Shown: positions 25,416-34,416 of the stretch, one piece after another | Position numbering within the stretch: the stretch's first letter is position 1 | Layout of the letters: every line of letters begins with the position of its first letter | Source of the DNA: Nocardioides alkalitolerans | GTDB lineage: Bacteria; Actinomycetota; Actinomycetes; Propionibacteriales; Nocardioidaceae | DNA: 64,000 bases | Reading direction: 5' to 3' | Assembly (NCBI GenBank): GCA_038184435.1 | Contig: CP116227.1 | Span: forward strand, 3,811,501-3,875,500 | The notes under the pieces: model-generated | The model's database searches: none | What the model saw: only the letters and a program-made list of their open reading frames with translations | Told to the model about the DNA's origin: nothing | Position numbers and translations under genes: made by a program

Positions 25416-26998
25416 CGACGACCGCCCCCACGCCGCTCGCGACCCCCGGGACGCTCGCGGCGTCACCCGCACCGACCCCGCCGCTCACCTCGCTGCGCGC
25501 GCTCGTCGCCGGTGGTGACCTCGCGACACCGGTCCCCCCGCTCACCGCGGAGGAGCGGGACGCGATGGAGCGGAGCGTCGCCGTCATGGCGGGCGCGCTC
25601 GCCGCCGACGCGCAGGTGTACGGCGTGACGAACGGCTTCGGGGCCCTCGTCGACCACCCCGGGGCCGGCGACGGCACCCGCACGGGGATGGGCCTGATCC
25701 ACCACCTCGGCACGGCCCAGGGACGCCACCTCGACCCCCGGGTCTGCCGCCTCGCGGTGCTGCTGCGGCTGCACGGCATGCGGCAGGGCTTCTCCGCCGT
25801 GACACCCGAGCAGTGGGAGTCGCTCGCCCGGCTCCACGACCGCGGCTTCACCCCGGCCATCCCCGGTGCCGGGACGGTGAGCGCGAGCGGCGACCTCCAG
25901 CCCCTGGCCGCCGCGGCGCTCGCCCTGGCCGGCCGGGGCGAGGCCTGGGTGCAGGACGCCACGGGCGCCTGGCGGGTGGTCGACTCCGCCCGCGCGCTGG
26001 CGGACGTCGGCTGCGACCCCGTCGCGTGGCCGGCCCGCCTCGCGCTCGCCTTCGTCAACGGCACGAGCGTCAGCCTCGCCGCGGCTCTCGTCAACCTCCA
26101 GGAGCTCCAGGCCCACGTGCGCGCGGCCGCCCTGCTCACGGCGCGCCTCGTCGAGGTCGTGGGGATCGGCACGGAGTCGCTGGACCCGGCCATCGCGGCG
26201 GTCCGTCGGCAGCCGGGCCAGGCGGAGGTGGCCGGGTGGATCCGCGGCGCGCTCGACCCGGACCGCCCCGCCCGGGTGGAGGGACGTCCGCTGCAGGAGG
26301 TCTACAGCATCCGCGCCGCCTCCCAGGTGCTCGGCGCCGTGCTCGACCAGGCCCGGTCGTGCGAGGAGATCCTGCTCCGCGAGGCGAGCGGGGTCACCGA
26401 CAACCCGGTCTGCGTCGACGGGCGGGTGCTCCACGGCGCGAACTTCCACTCGCTGCCGGTGGGTCTCGCCTCCGACCAGACCGGCCTCGGCGTGCAGCAG
26501 GTCGCCTTCCTGCTCGAGCGCCAGCTGGGCGTGCTCTGCTCGAGCGAGCTGAACGGCGGGCTGCCCCCGATGCTGACGTCCTCACCGGGGCTGAGCAGCG
26601 GACTGGCCGGCGTGCAGATCAGCGCGACCTCGTTCGTGTCGTCCATCCGGCAGCGCGTGCAGCCGACGACGCTCACCTCGCTGCCGACGAACGGGGCCAA
26701 CCAGGACCACGTGCCGATGTCGCTGACGGGGGCCATCGCCGTCGGTGAGGCCCTCGAGACGGCGCGCTGGGTGATCGGGTCGCTCGCCGTGGGCCTCGCC
26801 CAGCACGCCGCCCTCGGCGGCTGGCCGGCCACCGGGCTGTGGGCCCGGGTCGCGGCGGCCTGCCCGCCGCTCGTCGAGGACCGCCCGCTCGCCGCCGAGG
26901 TGCGCGCGTGCGCGCGGCTGGTGCTCGACGCCGTGGAGGAGCACGACGACACCGGGGGAGGAACCTCCCTCGCCGAGGAGCTCGGGAGACGCCAGTGA
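25412..26998 (+). CDS. MIO-type aromatic amino acid ammonia-lyase or aminomutase, tyrosine type
   Basis: 528 aa, normal for the HAL/PAL/TAL family. The autocatalytic MIO triad Ala158-Ser159-Gly160 lies in VSASGDLQPL. Active-site Tyr70 is in YGVTNGFGALVD. The selectivity pair is His98-Leu99 (LIHHLG), as in tyrosine ammonia-lyases, so tyrosine is the likely substrate. The product would be 4-coumarate (lyase) or beta-tyrosine (aminomutase); sequence inspection alone does not decide. With the hydroxylase at 31197, the AMP-ligase and the ACP it forms an aromatic branch. The N-terminal 25 residues are an Ala/Pro/Thr tail. Confidence 0.88.
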   Translation: MTTTAPTPLATPGTLAASPAPTPPLTSLRALVAGGDLATPVPPLTAEERDAMERSVAVMAGALAADAQVYGVTNGFGALVDHPGAGDGTRTGMGLIHHLGTAQGRHLDPRVCRLAVLLRLHGMRQGFSAVTPEQWESLARLHDRGFTPAIPGAGTVSASGDLQPLAAAALALAGRGEAWVQDATGAWRVVDSARALADVGCDPVAWPARLALAFVNGTSVSLAAALVNLQELQAHVRAAALLTARLVEVVGIGTESLDPAIAAVRRQPGQAEVAGWIRGALDPDRPARVEGRPLQEVYSIRAASQVLGAVLDQARSCEEILLREASGVTDNPVCVDGRVLHGANFHSLPVGLASDQTGLGVQQVAFLLERQLGVLCSSELNGGLPPMLTSSPGLSSGLAGVQISATSFVSSIRQRVQPTTLTSLPTNGANQDHVPMSLTGAIAVGEALETARWVIGSLAVGLAQHAALGGWPATGLWARVAAACPPLVEDRPLAAEVRACARLVLDAVEEHDDTGGGTSLAEELGRRQ

Positions 26999-27930
26999 AC
27001 GTTGCCACGCCAGCCATCGAGGTCCGGCAGCTGCGCAAGACCTACCGCGGGACCACCGCTCTCGACGGGGTCGACCTCACGGTCGGGACCGGGGAGATCT
27101 TCGGCATCCTCGGCCCGAACGGCGCCGGGAAGACGACGACGGTCGAGATCATCGAGGGCCTCACCCGCCCCGACTCCGGTGCGGTCAGCGTGCTCGGGAT
27201 CGACCCCTTCGGCGACCGGGACGCGCTCCGGCAGGTGCTCGGCGCCCAGCTGCAGGAGAGCCGCCTGCCCGCCAAGCTGCGGGTGCGCGAGGCGCTCAAG
27301 CTCTACGCGTCCTTCTACCCCGACCCGGTGCCCGTCGACGAGATGCTCGAGCGGGTGGGTCTGACCGACAAGCGCGCCACCCCCTTCGAGGGCCTCAGCG
27401 GGGGGCAGCAGCAACGGCTCTCGATCGCGCTCGCCCTGGTCGGCCGTCCCCGGGTCGCGATCCTCGACGAGGTGACGACGGGCCTGGACCCCACGGCCCG
27501 GCGGGCGATGTGGCAGACGATCCTCGACCTGCGGGACGGTGGCCTGACCGTCGTGCTCATCACCCACTTCATGGAGGAGGCCGAGCGCCTCTGCGACCGC
27601 GTCGCGCTCATGCGCGGTGGTCGCGTCGTCGCCACCGACACCACCGGCGGGATCATCGAGAGCACCGTCGGCGGGCAGCGGGTCACCTTCGACGTCACGG
27701 GCCCTGCGCCCGTCGGGGACCTCGAGCGGCTGCCGGGGGTCACGGGGGTGGAGGCCGACGGCTCCACCGTCCACGTGCTGGGGCGGGGCGACCTCGTCAC
27801 GGCGGTCACGAGCGCCCTGCACGGCTGGGGCGTCACCTACGAACGGGTGCGGGTCCACCAGGGGACGCTCGACGACGCGTTCCTCCAGCTGACGGGCACC
27901 GCCGCGGGTCGCACGGAGGAGGACCGATGA
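26995..27930 (+). CDS. ABC exporter, ATP-binding subunit (DrrA-like)
   Basis: 311 aa. Walker A GPNGAGKTTT (about 39), signature LSGGQQQRLSIAL, Walker B VAILDEVTTGLDP, and a C-terminal extension of about 80 residues as in drug-resistance exporters. The D-loop Glu is preceded by LDEVT rather than LDEPT, a small deviation. GTGA overlap with the ammonia-lyase stop. It likely exports the finished compound and gives self-resistance. Confidence 0.92.
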   Translation: MNVATPAIEVRQLRKTYRGTTALDGVDLTVGTGEIFGILGPNGAGKTTTVEIIEGLTRPDSGAVSVLGIDPFGDRDALRQVLGAQLQESRLPAKLRVREALKLYASFYPDPVPVDEMLERVGLTDKRATPFEGLSGGQQQRLSIALALVGRPRVAILDEVTTGLDPTARRAMWQTILDLRDGGLTVVLITHFMEEAERLCDRVALMRGGRVVATDTTGGIIESTVGGQRVTFDVTGPAPVGDLERLPGVTGVEADGSTVHVLGRGDLVTAVTSALHGWGVTYERVRVHQGTLDDAFLQLTGTAAGRTEEDR

Positions 27931-28673
27931 GCACCGCCACCGCTGTCCGCCAGGTCGTCGCCACCGAGGCCAAGCTGGTCTGGCGCGACCCCGCCGGGGT
28001 GTTCCTCCCGCTGGCCCTGCCGGCCCTCATCATCGTGATGAGCGGCCTCACCTCCGAGGAGGGCGGGGTCGACGGCACCGGCATCCCGGCCGCCAGCGCG
28101 ATCGGGATCCCCAACGGGTTCGGCACGATCGTCGCGATCCTCGCGCTGGTCAACATGCCGTCGTTCCTCGCGTCGTACCGCAGTGAGGGCGTGCTGCGGC
28201 GCCTGGCCGTCACGCCGGCGCGGCCCTCCTGGGTGCTCCTCGGACAGGTGACCGTCAACGCGGTCCTCGGCATCGTCGGCACGATCCTGTCGCTGGTCGT
28301 GGTGGCGACGGTCTTCGAGCTGGTCGCGCCGCGCCTGCTGCTCTGGACCGTCCTCGCGGCGCTGCTCACGACGGCCGCCATGTACGGCATCGGGCTCGTC
28401 CTCGCCGCCCTCGTGCCGTCCTCGAGCAGCGCGACGGCCGTCGGCCTCGTCGTCTTCCTCGGCATGCTCACGCTCGGCGGCGGCACGGTGCCGCCCGACG
28501 TGCTGCCCGACGTGCTCACCGAGATCGGGCGGGTCCTGCCCTTCGGTGCCGGGACGCAGGCCATGCAGTCCGCCTGGCTCGGTGACGTCCCCGAGGCCCG
28601 CGACCTGCTGACGCTGGCCGCCACCGCCGTGGTGCCGACGCTCGTCGCCACCCGTGTCTTCCGTTGGAAGTGA
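27927..28673 (+). CDS. ABC-2 type exporter permease (DrrB-like)
   Basis: 248 aa with six predicted transmembrane segments. An amphipathic N-terminus (VVATEAKLVWRDPAGVF) and GVLRRLAVTPARPSWVLLGQ after the second span are typical of ABC-2 permeases. ATGA coupling to the ATPase gene. Confidence 0.9.
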   Translation: MSTATAVRQVVATEAKLVWRDPAGVFLPLALPALIIVMSGLTSEEGGVDGTGIPAASAIGIPNGFGTIVAILALVNMPSFLASYRSEGVLRRLAVTPARPSWVLLGQVTVNAVLGIVGTILSLVVVATVFELVAPRLLLWTVLAALLTTAAMYGIGLVLAALVPSSSSATAVGLVVFLGMLTLGGGTVPPDVLPDVLTEIGRVLPFGAGTQAMQSAWLGDVPEARDLLTLAATAVVPTLVATRVFRWK

Positions 28674-28695
28674 CCCGACCGAGAGGGAGCAATCG

Positions 28696-29919
28696 ATGAG
28701 CGAACCGGCACGGTGCCGCGTCTGCGGCGAGGGCCTCGCGCCCTTCCTGGACCTCGGCGAGCAGCCGTTGTCCAACGACTTCGCCACCGCGGAGGAGTCG
28801 AGCGACTTCAGGTTCCACCTGGAGATCGCCGCCTGCACCGGCTGCACGATGGTGCAGATGGTGCACGAGGTGCCCCGCGAGCTGATGTTCCGCGAGGACT
28901 ACCCCTACCTCTCGTCGGGCTCGACCCGCATGGCCGAGCACTTCGAGGCCGCGGCCCGCGACGCCCTCGAGCGCGAGCTGCGCATCGACGACCCCTTCGT
29001 CGTCGAGCTGGGCTGCAACGACGGGGTCTACCTCAAGCACGTCGCGGCGGCGGGGGTCCGCCACCTGGGGGTCGAGCCGTCCGCGGAGGTGGCCCGACGC
29101 GCGGCGAGCCTGGGCGTCGACGTGCGCGTCGACTTCTTCGACGAGGAGCTGGCGCGCGAGGTGCGGGCCAAGGAGGGGCCGGCGAAGGTCGTCTTCGCGG
29201 CCAACACCCTCTGCCACATCCCCTACATCGGCTCCGTGCTGGCGGGGGTCGAGGCGCTGCTCCACGACGACGGCGTCTTCTGCTTCGAGGACCCCTACCT
29301 GGGCGACATCCTCGCGACGACGGCGTTCGACCAGTTCTACGACGAGCACTTCTACTACTTCAGCGTCCACTCGGTGCAGGCGATGGCCCGCCGCCACGGC
29401 CTCGAGCTCGTCGACGTCGCGCCGCAGGCCGTGCACGGCGGCGAGCTGCGCTACACCCTGGCCCGCGCCGGTGCCCGGGCCCCGTCCCCGGCGGTGGCGG
29501 CGGCGCTCGAGCAGGAGCGGGCCGCGGGCGTCACGGACCCGGCCCGGCTGCGGGAGTTCGGCGAGCGGGTCCGCACCAACGCCGACGAGCTGGTGGCCGT
29601 GCTGGAGGAGGCGCGCGCCGCCGGGCGCAGCGTCGCGGCGTACGGGGCGACGGCGAAGAGCGCGACCGTCCTCAACTACTGCGGGATCGGGCCCGACCTC
29701 GTCCCGGTGGTCTACGACTCGAGCCCGACGAAGCAGGGCCGGGTGACCCCCGGGTCGGGCATCCCGGTGGTGCCGAGCGAGGGGTTCCGCGCCTCCTACC
29801 CCGACCTCGCGCTGTTGTTCGCCTGGAACCACGCGGCCGAGATCCGTGCCAAGGAGCAGGGCTTCGCCGAGGCGGGGGGCTCGTGGCTGACCTACGTGCC
29901 CCGGGTGCAGGTCGACTGA
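28696..29919 (+). CDS. NDP-hexose C-3 methyltransferase, EvaC/TylCIII type
   Basis: 407 aa. N-terminal zinc site with two Cys-x-x-Cys pairs (CRVC at 7-10, CTGC near 47), FLDLGEQPLSNDF, SAM-binding VVELGCNDGVYLKHV (about 103), Tyr/His-rich DQFYDEHFYYFS and C-terminal YGATAKSATVLNYCGIG: the full hallmark set of the C-methyltransferase family in branched deoxysugar pathways. It adds the C-3 methyl group of vancosamine-type sugars. The ATG at 28696 follows GAGGGAG. Confidence 0.92.
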   Translation: MSEPARCRVCGEGLAPFLDLGEQPLSNDFATAEESSDFRFHLEIAACTGCTMVQMVHEVPRELMFREDYPYLSSGSTRMAEHFEAAARDALERELRIDDPFVVELGCNDGVYLKHVAAAGVRHLGVEPSAEVARRAASLGVDVRVDFFDEELAREVRAKEGPAKVVFAANTLCHIPYIGSVLAGVEALLHDDGVFCFEDPYLGDILATTAFDQFYDEHFYYFSVHSVQAMARRHGLELVDVAPQAVHGGELRYTLARAGARAPSPAVAAALEQERAAGVTDPARLREFGERVRTNADELVAVLEEARAAGRSVAAYGATAKSATVLNYCGIGPDLVPVVYDSSPTKQGRVTPGSGIPVVPSEGFRASYPDLALLFAWNHAAEIRAKEQGFAEAGGSWLTYVPRVQVD

Positions 29920-29922
29920 ACC

Positions 29923-31200
29923 GTGCGGGTCCTGCTCGTGGCCTACGCCGAGCGCACCACCACGCAGCCGCTGGTGCCGCTCGGCTGGGGGCTGCGGGCG
30001 GCCGGCCACGAGGTGCTCGTCGCGACCCAGCCCGCGGCGGCCGCCCAGGTCGCCACGACGGGGCTGCCGGTGGCCGCGGTCGGTCGGGACCACGGCTTCT
30101 GGCGGGTGATGCGCCACGTGGGGTTCGAGCGCGACACCGACGTGCCGGGGTTCGCCTCCGTGCACGGCCGGGCGCGGTCCGCCGCTCCGCCGGACGAGCG
30201 CCTGCACGCGGACTACGCCGAGGTCGTGACCTGGTGGTGGCGCACGGTCAACGACCCGATGCTCGACGCGGTGGTGCGGCTCGCGCGCCGCTGGCGTCCC
30301 GACGTCGTGGTCTGGGAGACGTCGACCTACGCGGGGGCGGTCGCCGCGGCGGCGTGCGACGCGGCCCACGCGCGGTTCGTCTGGACGGTCGACGTCTTCG
30401 CCCGCCTGCGCGCCCGGGTGCACGCCGCCGGCCCCGGCCCCGACGCGCTGCGGGCGTGGCTCGAGCGCTGCGCGCGCCGGTACGACGTGGCGTGGGCCGA
30501 GGAGCTCGCCGTCGGCCAGGCGACGATCACCTTCCTGCCCGCTGCGCTGCGGGGCCCGGCGCCCGACCGCTCCAGAGGTCCCGACCGCCCCGGAGGCGCG
30601 GTGGTGCTGCCGGTGCGACCCGTGCCGTTCCCGGGGCGCTCGGTGCTGCCGCGCTGGCTCACCGAACGGCCCCCGCGACCCCGCGTGGTGGTGTGCTTCG
30701 GCACGACCGGGGCGGAGCACTTCGGCACGGACGGGGCCCACCTCGGCGACGTGGTGCGGGGGCTGGGCGGGCTCGGTGCCGACGTCGTGGTGGCGACGGC
30801 CGCACCGGAGACCATCGACGGCGTCGCCCTGCCCGCCGGGGTGCGCGTCGAGCCGTTCCTGCCCCTCGACGCGCTCATGCGGTCGTGCGCGCTGCTCGTC
30901 AGCCACGGCGGGCCCGGCACGGTGGCGACGGGCGTCGCCCACGGCGTACCGCAGCTCGTCGTGCCGGGGGAGTTCGACGGACCGGAGCTGGCCGCGCACC
31001 TCGCGGCCACCGGGGCGGCCGCGGTGCTGGAGCGCCCCGCGGCGTCGCCGGAGGCCGTGACCGCCGCGGCGGACGGGCTGCTCCGGTCGGGGGCCGTCAC
31101 GGCGGCCGCCCGACGACTGCAGGACGAGGCACGGGCGATGCCCGCGCCGGCCGAGCTGGCCGCGCCGCTCGCGGCGCTGCGGGGAGGGCGGGTGCGGTGA
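29923..31200 (+). CDS. Glycosyltransferase GT1 family (cluster GT-5)
   Basis: 425 aa. VRVLLVAYAERTTTQPLVPLGWGLRAAGHEV, RPVPFPGRSVLPRWL, donor motif VSHGGPGTVATGVAHGVPQLVVPGEFDGP. GTG start 3 nt after the methyltransferase stop and coupled to the hydroxylase by GTGA. Confidence 0.88.
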   Translation: MRVLLVAYAERTTTQPLVPLGWGLRAAGHEVLVATQPAAAAQVATTGLPVAAVGRDHGFWRVMRHVGFERDTDVPGFASVHGRARSAAPPDERLHADYAEVVTWWWRTVNDPMLDAVVRLARRWRPDVVVWETSTYAGAVAAAACDAAHARFVWTVDVFARLRARVHAAGPGPDALRAWLERCARRYDVAWAEELAVGQATITFLPAALRGPAPDRSRGPDRPGGAVVLPVRPVPFPGRSVLPRWLTERPPRPRVVVCFGTTGAEHFGTDGAHLGDVVRGLGGLGADVVVATAAPETIDGVALPAGVRVEPFLPLDALMRSCALLVSHGGPGTVATGVAHGVPQLVVPGEFDGPELAAHLAATGAAAVLERPAASPEAVTAAADGLLRSGAVTAAARRLQDEARAMPAPAELAAPLAALRGGRVR

Positions 31201-32744
31201 CCACGAACGACGGCGACGACCGAGGAGACGAGGCAGCGGTGACGACGGACGAGAGCACGACCGGGACGGTGCGACCCTTCACGGGCGCGGAGTACCTCGA
31301 CAGCCTGGCCGACGGCCGGGACGTCGTCATCCACGGCGAGCGGGTGAAGGACGTGACGACGCACCCCGCCTTCGCCGCGAACGCGCGCGTGATCGCGGGG
31401 CTCTACGACGCCCTGTGGGAGGAGCCGGGCCGGTCGGACCTGACCGTGCCCACCGACACGGGCAACGGCGGGTTCACCCACCCGTTCTTCCGGCCCCCGC
31501 GGTCGCGCGAGGACCTGGAGACGGCGCGGACGGCCATCGAGGCGTGGCAGCGGCGCTGCTACGGCTGGCTGGGTCGCACCCCGGACTACAAGGCCTCGTT
31601 CCTCGCGACGCTGGGCGCGAACGCGGAGTTCTACGGCGAGTACGCCCCCAACGCGCGCCGCTGGTTCACCGCGGCGCAGGAGCGGGTGCTCCACGTGAAC
31701 CACGCGCTCGTCCACCCGCCGGTCGACCGCCACCTGCCGCCCGACGAGGTGCGGGACGTCTACGTGCACGCCGAGGGCGACAACGACGCGGGCGTGATCG
31801 TGTCGGGCGCCAAGGTCGTCGCGACCGGGTCGGCGCTGACCCACCACAACTTCATCGCGCACCACGGGATGCCGGTGCAGCGGCCGGAGTTCGCGCTGGC
31901 GTTCATGGCCCCGGTGGACACGCCCGGGTGCACGATCCTGTGCCGCACGTCGTACGCGCAGTCGGCCGCCGCGACCGGCTCGCCGTTCGACTACCCGCTG
32001 AGCAGCCGCATGGACGAGAACGACACGATCATCGTGTTCGACAAGGCGCTCATCCCCTGGGAGAACGTCCTCGTCTACCGGGACGTGGAGATGGCCAACG
32101 GCTTCTTCCACCGCTCGGGCTTCCTGCCGCGGTTCGCGCTCCACGGGGCCACGCGCCTCGCGGTGAAGCTGGAGTTCATCGCGGGCCTGATGCTGCGGGC
32201 GATCGAGGTCAACGGCACCGGCGACTTCCGGCGCACGCAGGCCGCGGTCGGCGAGGTCATGACGTGGCGCCACACCATGCGGGCCCTCTCGGACGCGATG
32301 ATCCACTCCGCGGGGCCGTGGACGGGGCCCTACGTGCAGCCGCCGGCGGAGTACGCCCTCGCCTACCGCGTGCTCGGCCCCATCGCCTACGCCCAGGTGC
32401 GCAGCCTCGTGCTGAGCACCGTCGGCAGCGGGCTCATCTACCTCAACTCGGGCGTCGAGGACTTCGCCGCGCCGGACGTCCGGGCGCTCCTGGACCGTTA
32501 CCTGCGGGGGTCCGGGGGCCACGACGCCGTCGGACGGGTGAAGGTGATGAAGCTGCTCTGGGACGCCGTCGGCACCGAGTTCGGCGGGCGGCACGAGCTC
32601 TACGAGCGCAGCTACGCCGGCAACGAGGAGGACACCCGGATCCAGGTCGCCCGGGGAGCCGCCGGGTCCGGTCTCGCCGACCGCATGCTGGCGCTGGTCG
32701 ACGACTGCATGGCGTCCTACGACCTCGACGGCTGGGTGGACTGA
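31197..32744 (+). CDS. 4-hydroxyphenylacetate 3-hydroxylase (HpaB)-family flavin monooxygenase
   Basis: 515 aa. N-terminal FTGAEYLDSLADGRDVVIHGERVKDVTTHPAF and later YKASFLATLGANAEFYG are typical of the HpaB/SgcC/Sam5 group of FADH2-dependent aromatic 3-hydroxylases. Expected reaction: ortho-hydroxylation of a tyrosine-derived phenol, either free (coumarate to caffeate, as Sam5) or ACP-tethered (as SgcC). No flavin reductase partner is encoded nearby, so FADH2 must come from elsewhere. The GTG at 31197 is favoured by GTGA coupling and GGGAGGGCGG upstream; GTG 31239 is an alternative. It ends the rightward operon. Confidence 0.88.
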   Translation: MTTNDGDDRGDEAAVTTDESTTGTVRPFTGAEYLDSLADGRDVVIHGERVKDVTTHPAFAANARVIAGLYDALWEEPGRSDLTVPTDTGNGGFTHPFFRPPRSREDLETARTAIEAWQRRCYGWLGRTPDYKASFLATLGANAEFYGEYAPNARRWFTAAQERVLHVNHALVHPPVDRHLPPDEVRDVYVHAEGDNDAGVIVSGAKVVATGSALTHHNFIAHHGMPVQRPEFALAFMAPVDTPGCTILCRTSYAQSAAATGSPFDYPLSSRMDENDTIIVFDKALIPWENVLVYRDVEMANGFFHRSGFLPRFALHGATRLAVKLEFIAGLMLRAIEVNGTGDFRRTQAAVGEVMTWRHTMRALSDAMIHSAGPWTGPYVQPPAEYALAYRVLGPIAYAQVRSLVLSTVGSGLIYLNSGVEDFAAPDVRALLDRYLRGSGGHDAVGRVKVMKLLWDAVGTEFGGRHELYERSYAGNEEDTRIQVARGAAGSGLADRMLALVDDCMASYDLDGWVD

Positions 32745-33475
32745 CCGGGGAGCTCGTAGTAGCCGTGGGCACCCGCCCACGCCGCCAGCTCGACCCGGCG
32801 GGTCGTGTCGGTGCGCTTGCGCAGGGCGGAGACCCGTCGCCGCACCGTCGCCTCGCTGACGTAGGAGCTGCGGGCGATCTCGAGGTCGGAGAGACCCTGC
32901 GCGACCATGGCGAGGAGCTCCCGCTCGTCGGCGCTGAGCGAGGGCACGGCGGCGGTCTGGGCTCCGCGCAGCAGGAGCGACTGCAGGAAGCGGCCGGTCT
33001 CGCCCGCCCGGTCGAGCTGCACGATCATGTGGCCGCACTGGATCATCTCCAGCGCCGACACGAGCTCCTCGGGGGCCAGGCCGGCGCCGAGCACGCCGGA
33101 GGGCCGGCACTTCAGCAGCTGGGCCAGGGCCGACTTGCTGACGGAGCGCTCGCAGGTGATGAGCAGCACCAGGTGGGTCGTCGACGGCGGCAGGGCACGG
33201 CACCACCGCACAGCGGCGGCCGGGTCGCCGCAGACGTCCACGACGACCCAGGTGCTGGCGGCGACGAGCGCGGGCTCGATGGGCGACTCGCCCAGCACGA
33301 TGCGGGTGGACGTCAACCCGCGGGCGGCGGCCTGCTCGGCGAAGGTGGAGGCGATGAAGGGCCGGTTGCTCAGCACCAGCAGCTCGGCGGGTGCATCGGC
33401 AGCGGCGGTGTCGGCGGCGTCGGTGGCGGCGTCGGCGGCGAGGTGCGGACGAGGCGCCGGTGGCGCTTCGGTCAT
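32717..33475 (-). CDS. LuxR-family regulator, probable cluster regulator
   Basis: 252 aa. The C-terminal HTH_LuxR is LSADERELLAMVAQGLSDLEIARSSYVSEATVRRRVSALRKRT (about 180-225). The N-terminal part is receiver-like (LLVLSNRPFIASTF; VVVDVCGD), but the usual Lys of the receiver fold is replaced in GVLGAGLAPEEL, so activity may not depend on phosphorylation. It is convergent with the hydroxylase (28-bp overlap). It is the best candidate to bind the shared palindromes at P1-P3; no direct evidence. Confidence 0.85.
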   Translation of the reverse strand: MTEAPPAPRPHLAADAATDAADTAAADAPAELLVLSNRPFIASTFAEQAAARGLTSTRIVLGESPIEPALVAASTWVVVDVCGDPAAAVRWCRALPPSTTHLVLLITCERSVSKSALAQLLKCRPSGVLGAGLAPEELVSALEMIQCGHMIVQLDRAGETGRFLQSLLLRGAQTAAVPSLSADERELLAMVAQGLSDLEIARSSYVSEATVRRRVSALRKRTDTTRRVELAAWAGAHGYYELPGQSTQPSRS

Positions 33476-33665
33476 CGCGCGGGCACCGGGTCGACCGGAC
33501 GTGCGTCGCCGCAGCCCCCGTGGTCGTCGTGTCGTCTGCCCGAGAACCTCATCTGGTGCCGCCCCCTCGTCTGGAGCGCCGGGACCCGTCTCCCATGGTG
33601 TCCCCGCACTCGTGGTCGTCCGATCCCCTAGGAGAATACGGAACGGAGGAGCCCGCGTTCCAGTA
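33476..33665. other. 190-bp gap, LuxR promoter region
   Basis: Upstream of the LuxR gene and downstream of the epimerase. No gene seen. Local AT-richness around 33636-33700 is unusual for this region. TATTCT (leftward, about 33633-33638) is a possible -10 box. I find no copy of the cluster operator here. Confidence 0.3.
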
Positions 33666-34376
33666 TCAGAAACGACCGGAATCGTCCAGAATTTGTGGCG
33701 AATGGCGGGAACTCGTCGGGCCGTCGGCTCGTTGTCCGGGAAGGTGCGTTCTGCCGTCCTGGGCTCTGCCCGGTGCGCGGTCCGCCGCGCCGTCCCGTGC
33801 GCCGTCCCCCGCGCCGTACGTCGGGAGGAGACCGGCGGCGAGCGCCTCCGCGAGCGTGGGGGCAGAGGCGTCCCGGGCCGACATCACGGGCTCGAGGTCG
33901 GCCGGGATCGGGAGGCCGAGCGCCGGGTCGAGCGGGCTCACCGTCCGCTCCCGCTCGGGCGCGTAGACGCTGGAGCAGAGGTAGAGCACCGTCGACGCGT
34001 CCTCCAGCGCGCAGAAGGCGTGGCCCAGGCCCTCGCCGATGAGCACGGCGCGGCGGTCGACGCTGTCGAGCCGCACGCACTCCCACGTGCCGAAGGTCGG
34101 CGAGCCCACCCGCAGGTCGACGACGAAGTCGAGGAACGACCCCGTGAGGGCGGTGACGTACTTGGCCTGCCCCGGCGGCACGTCGGCGAAGTGGACGCCC
34201 CGCACGGTGCCGCGGCCGCTGACCGACACGTTCGTCTGCCACACGTCGAGGTCGTGGCCCGTCACCGCGGCGACGGTGTCGCGGCGGAACGACTCCAGGA
34301 AGACGCCGCGCTCGTCGGGGAGCTGCACCGGGGTCACCGTCCAGGCGCCCTCGATGCGGGTCGGCACTACCTCCAT
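33666..34376 (-). CDS. TDP-4-keto-6-deoxyhexose 3,5- (or 5-) epimerase, RmlC-like
   Basis: 236 aa. The cupin core covers about 1-185: GVFLESFRR, RGVHFADVPPGQAKYV (catalytic His), VVDLRVGSPTFGTWE, IGEGLGHAFCALED, YAPERERTVSPLDPALGLPIP. This matches the EvaD/RmlC family. A further 50 residues rich in Gly, Asp and Arg form a probably disordered tail not normal for RmlC. It is transcribed from P3, which shares its operator with the peptide promoters. Confidence 0.88.
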   Translation of the reverse strand: MEVVPTRIEGAWTVTPVQLPDERGVFLESFRRDTVAAVTGHDLDVWQTNVSVSGRGTVRGVHFADVPPGQAKYVTALTGSFLDFVVDLRVGSPTFGTWECVRLDSVDRRAVLIGEGLGHAFCALEDASTVLYLCSSVYAPERERTVSPLDPALGLPIPADLEPVMSARDASAPTLAEALAAGLLPTYGAGDGARDGAADRAPGRAQDGRTHLPGQRADGPTSSRHSPQILDDSGRF

Positions 34377-34416
34377 GGCCTCTCCCTGTCGCCGCGGCCC
34401 GTCGGGGTCGGTCGCG

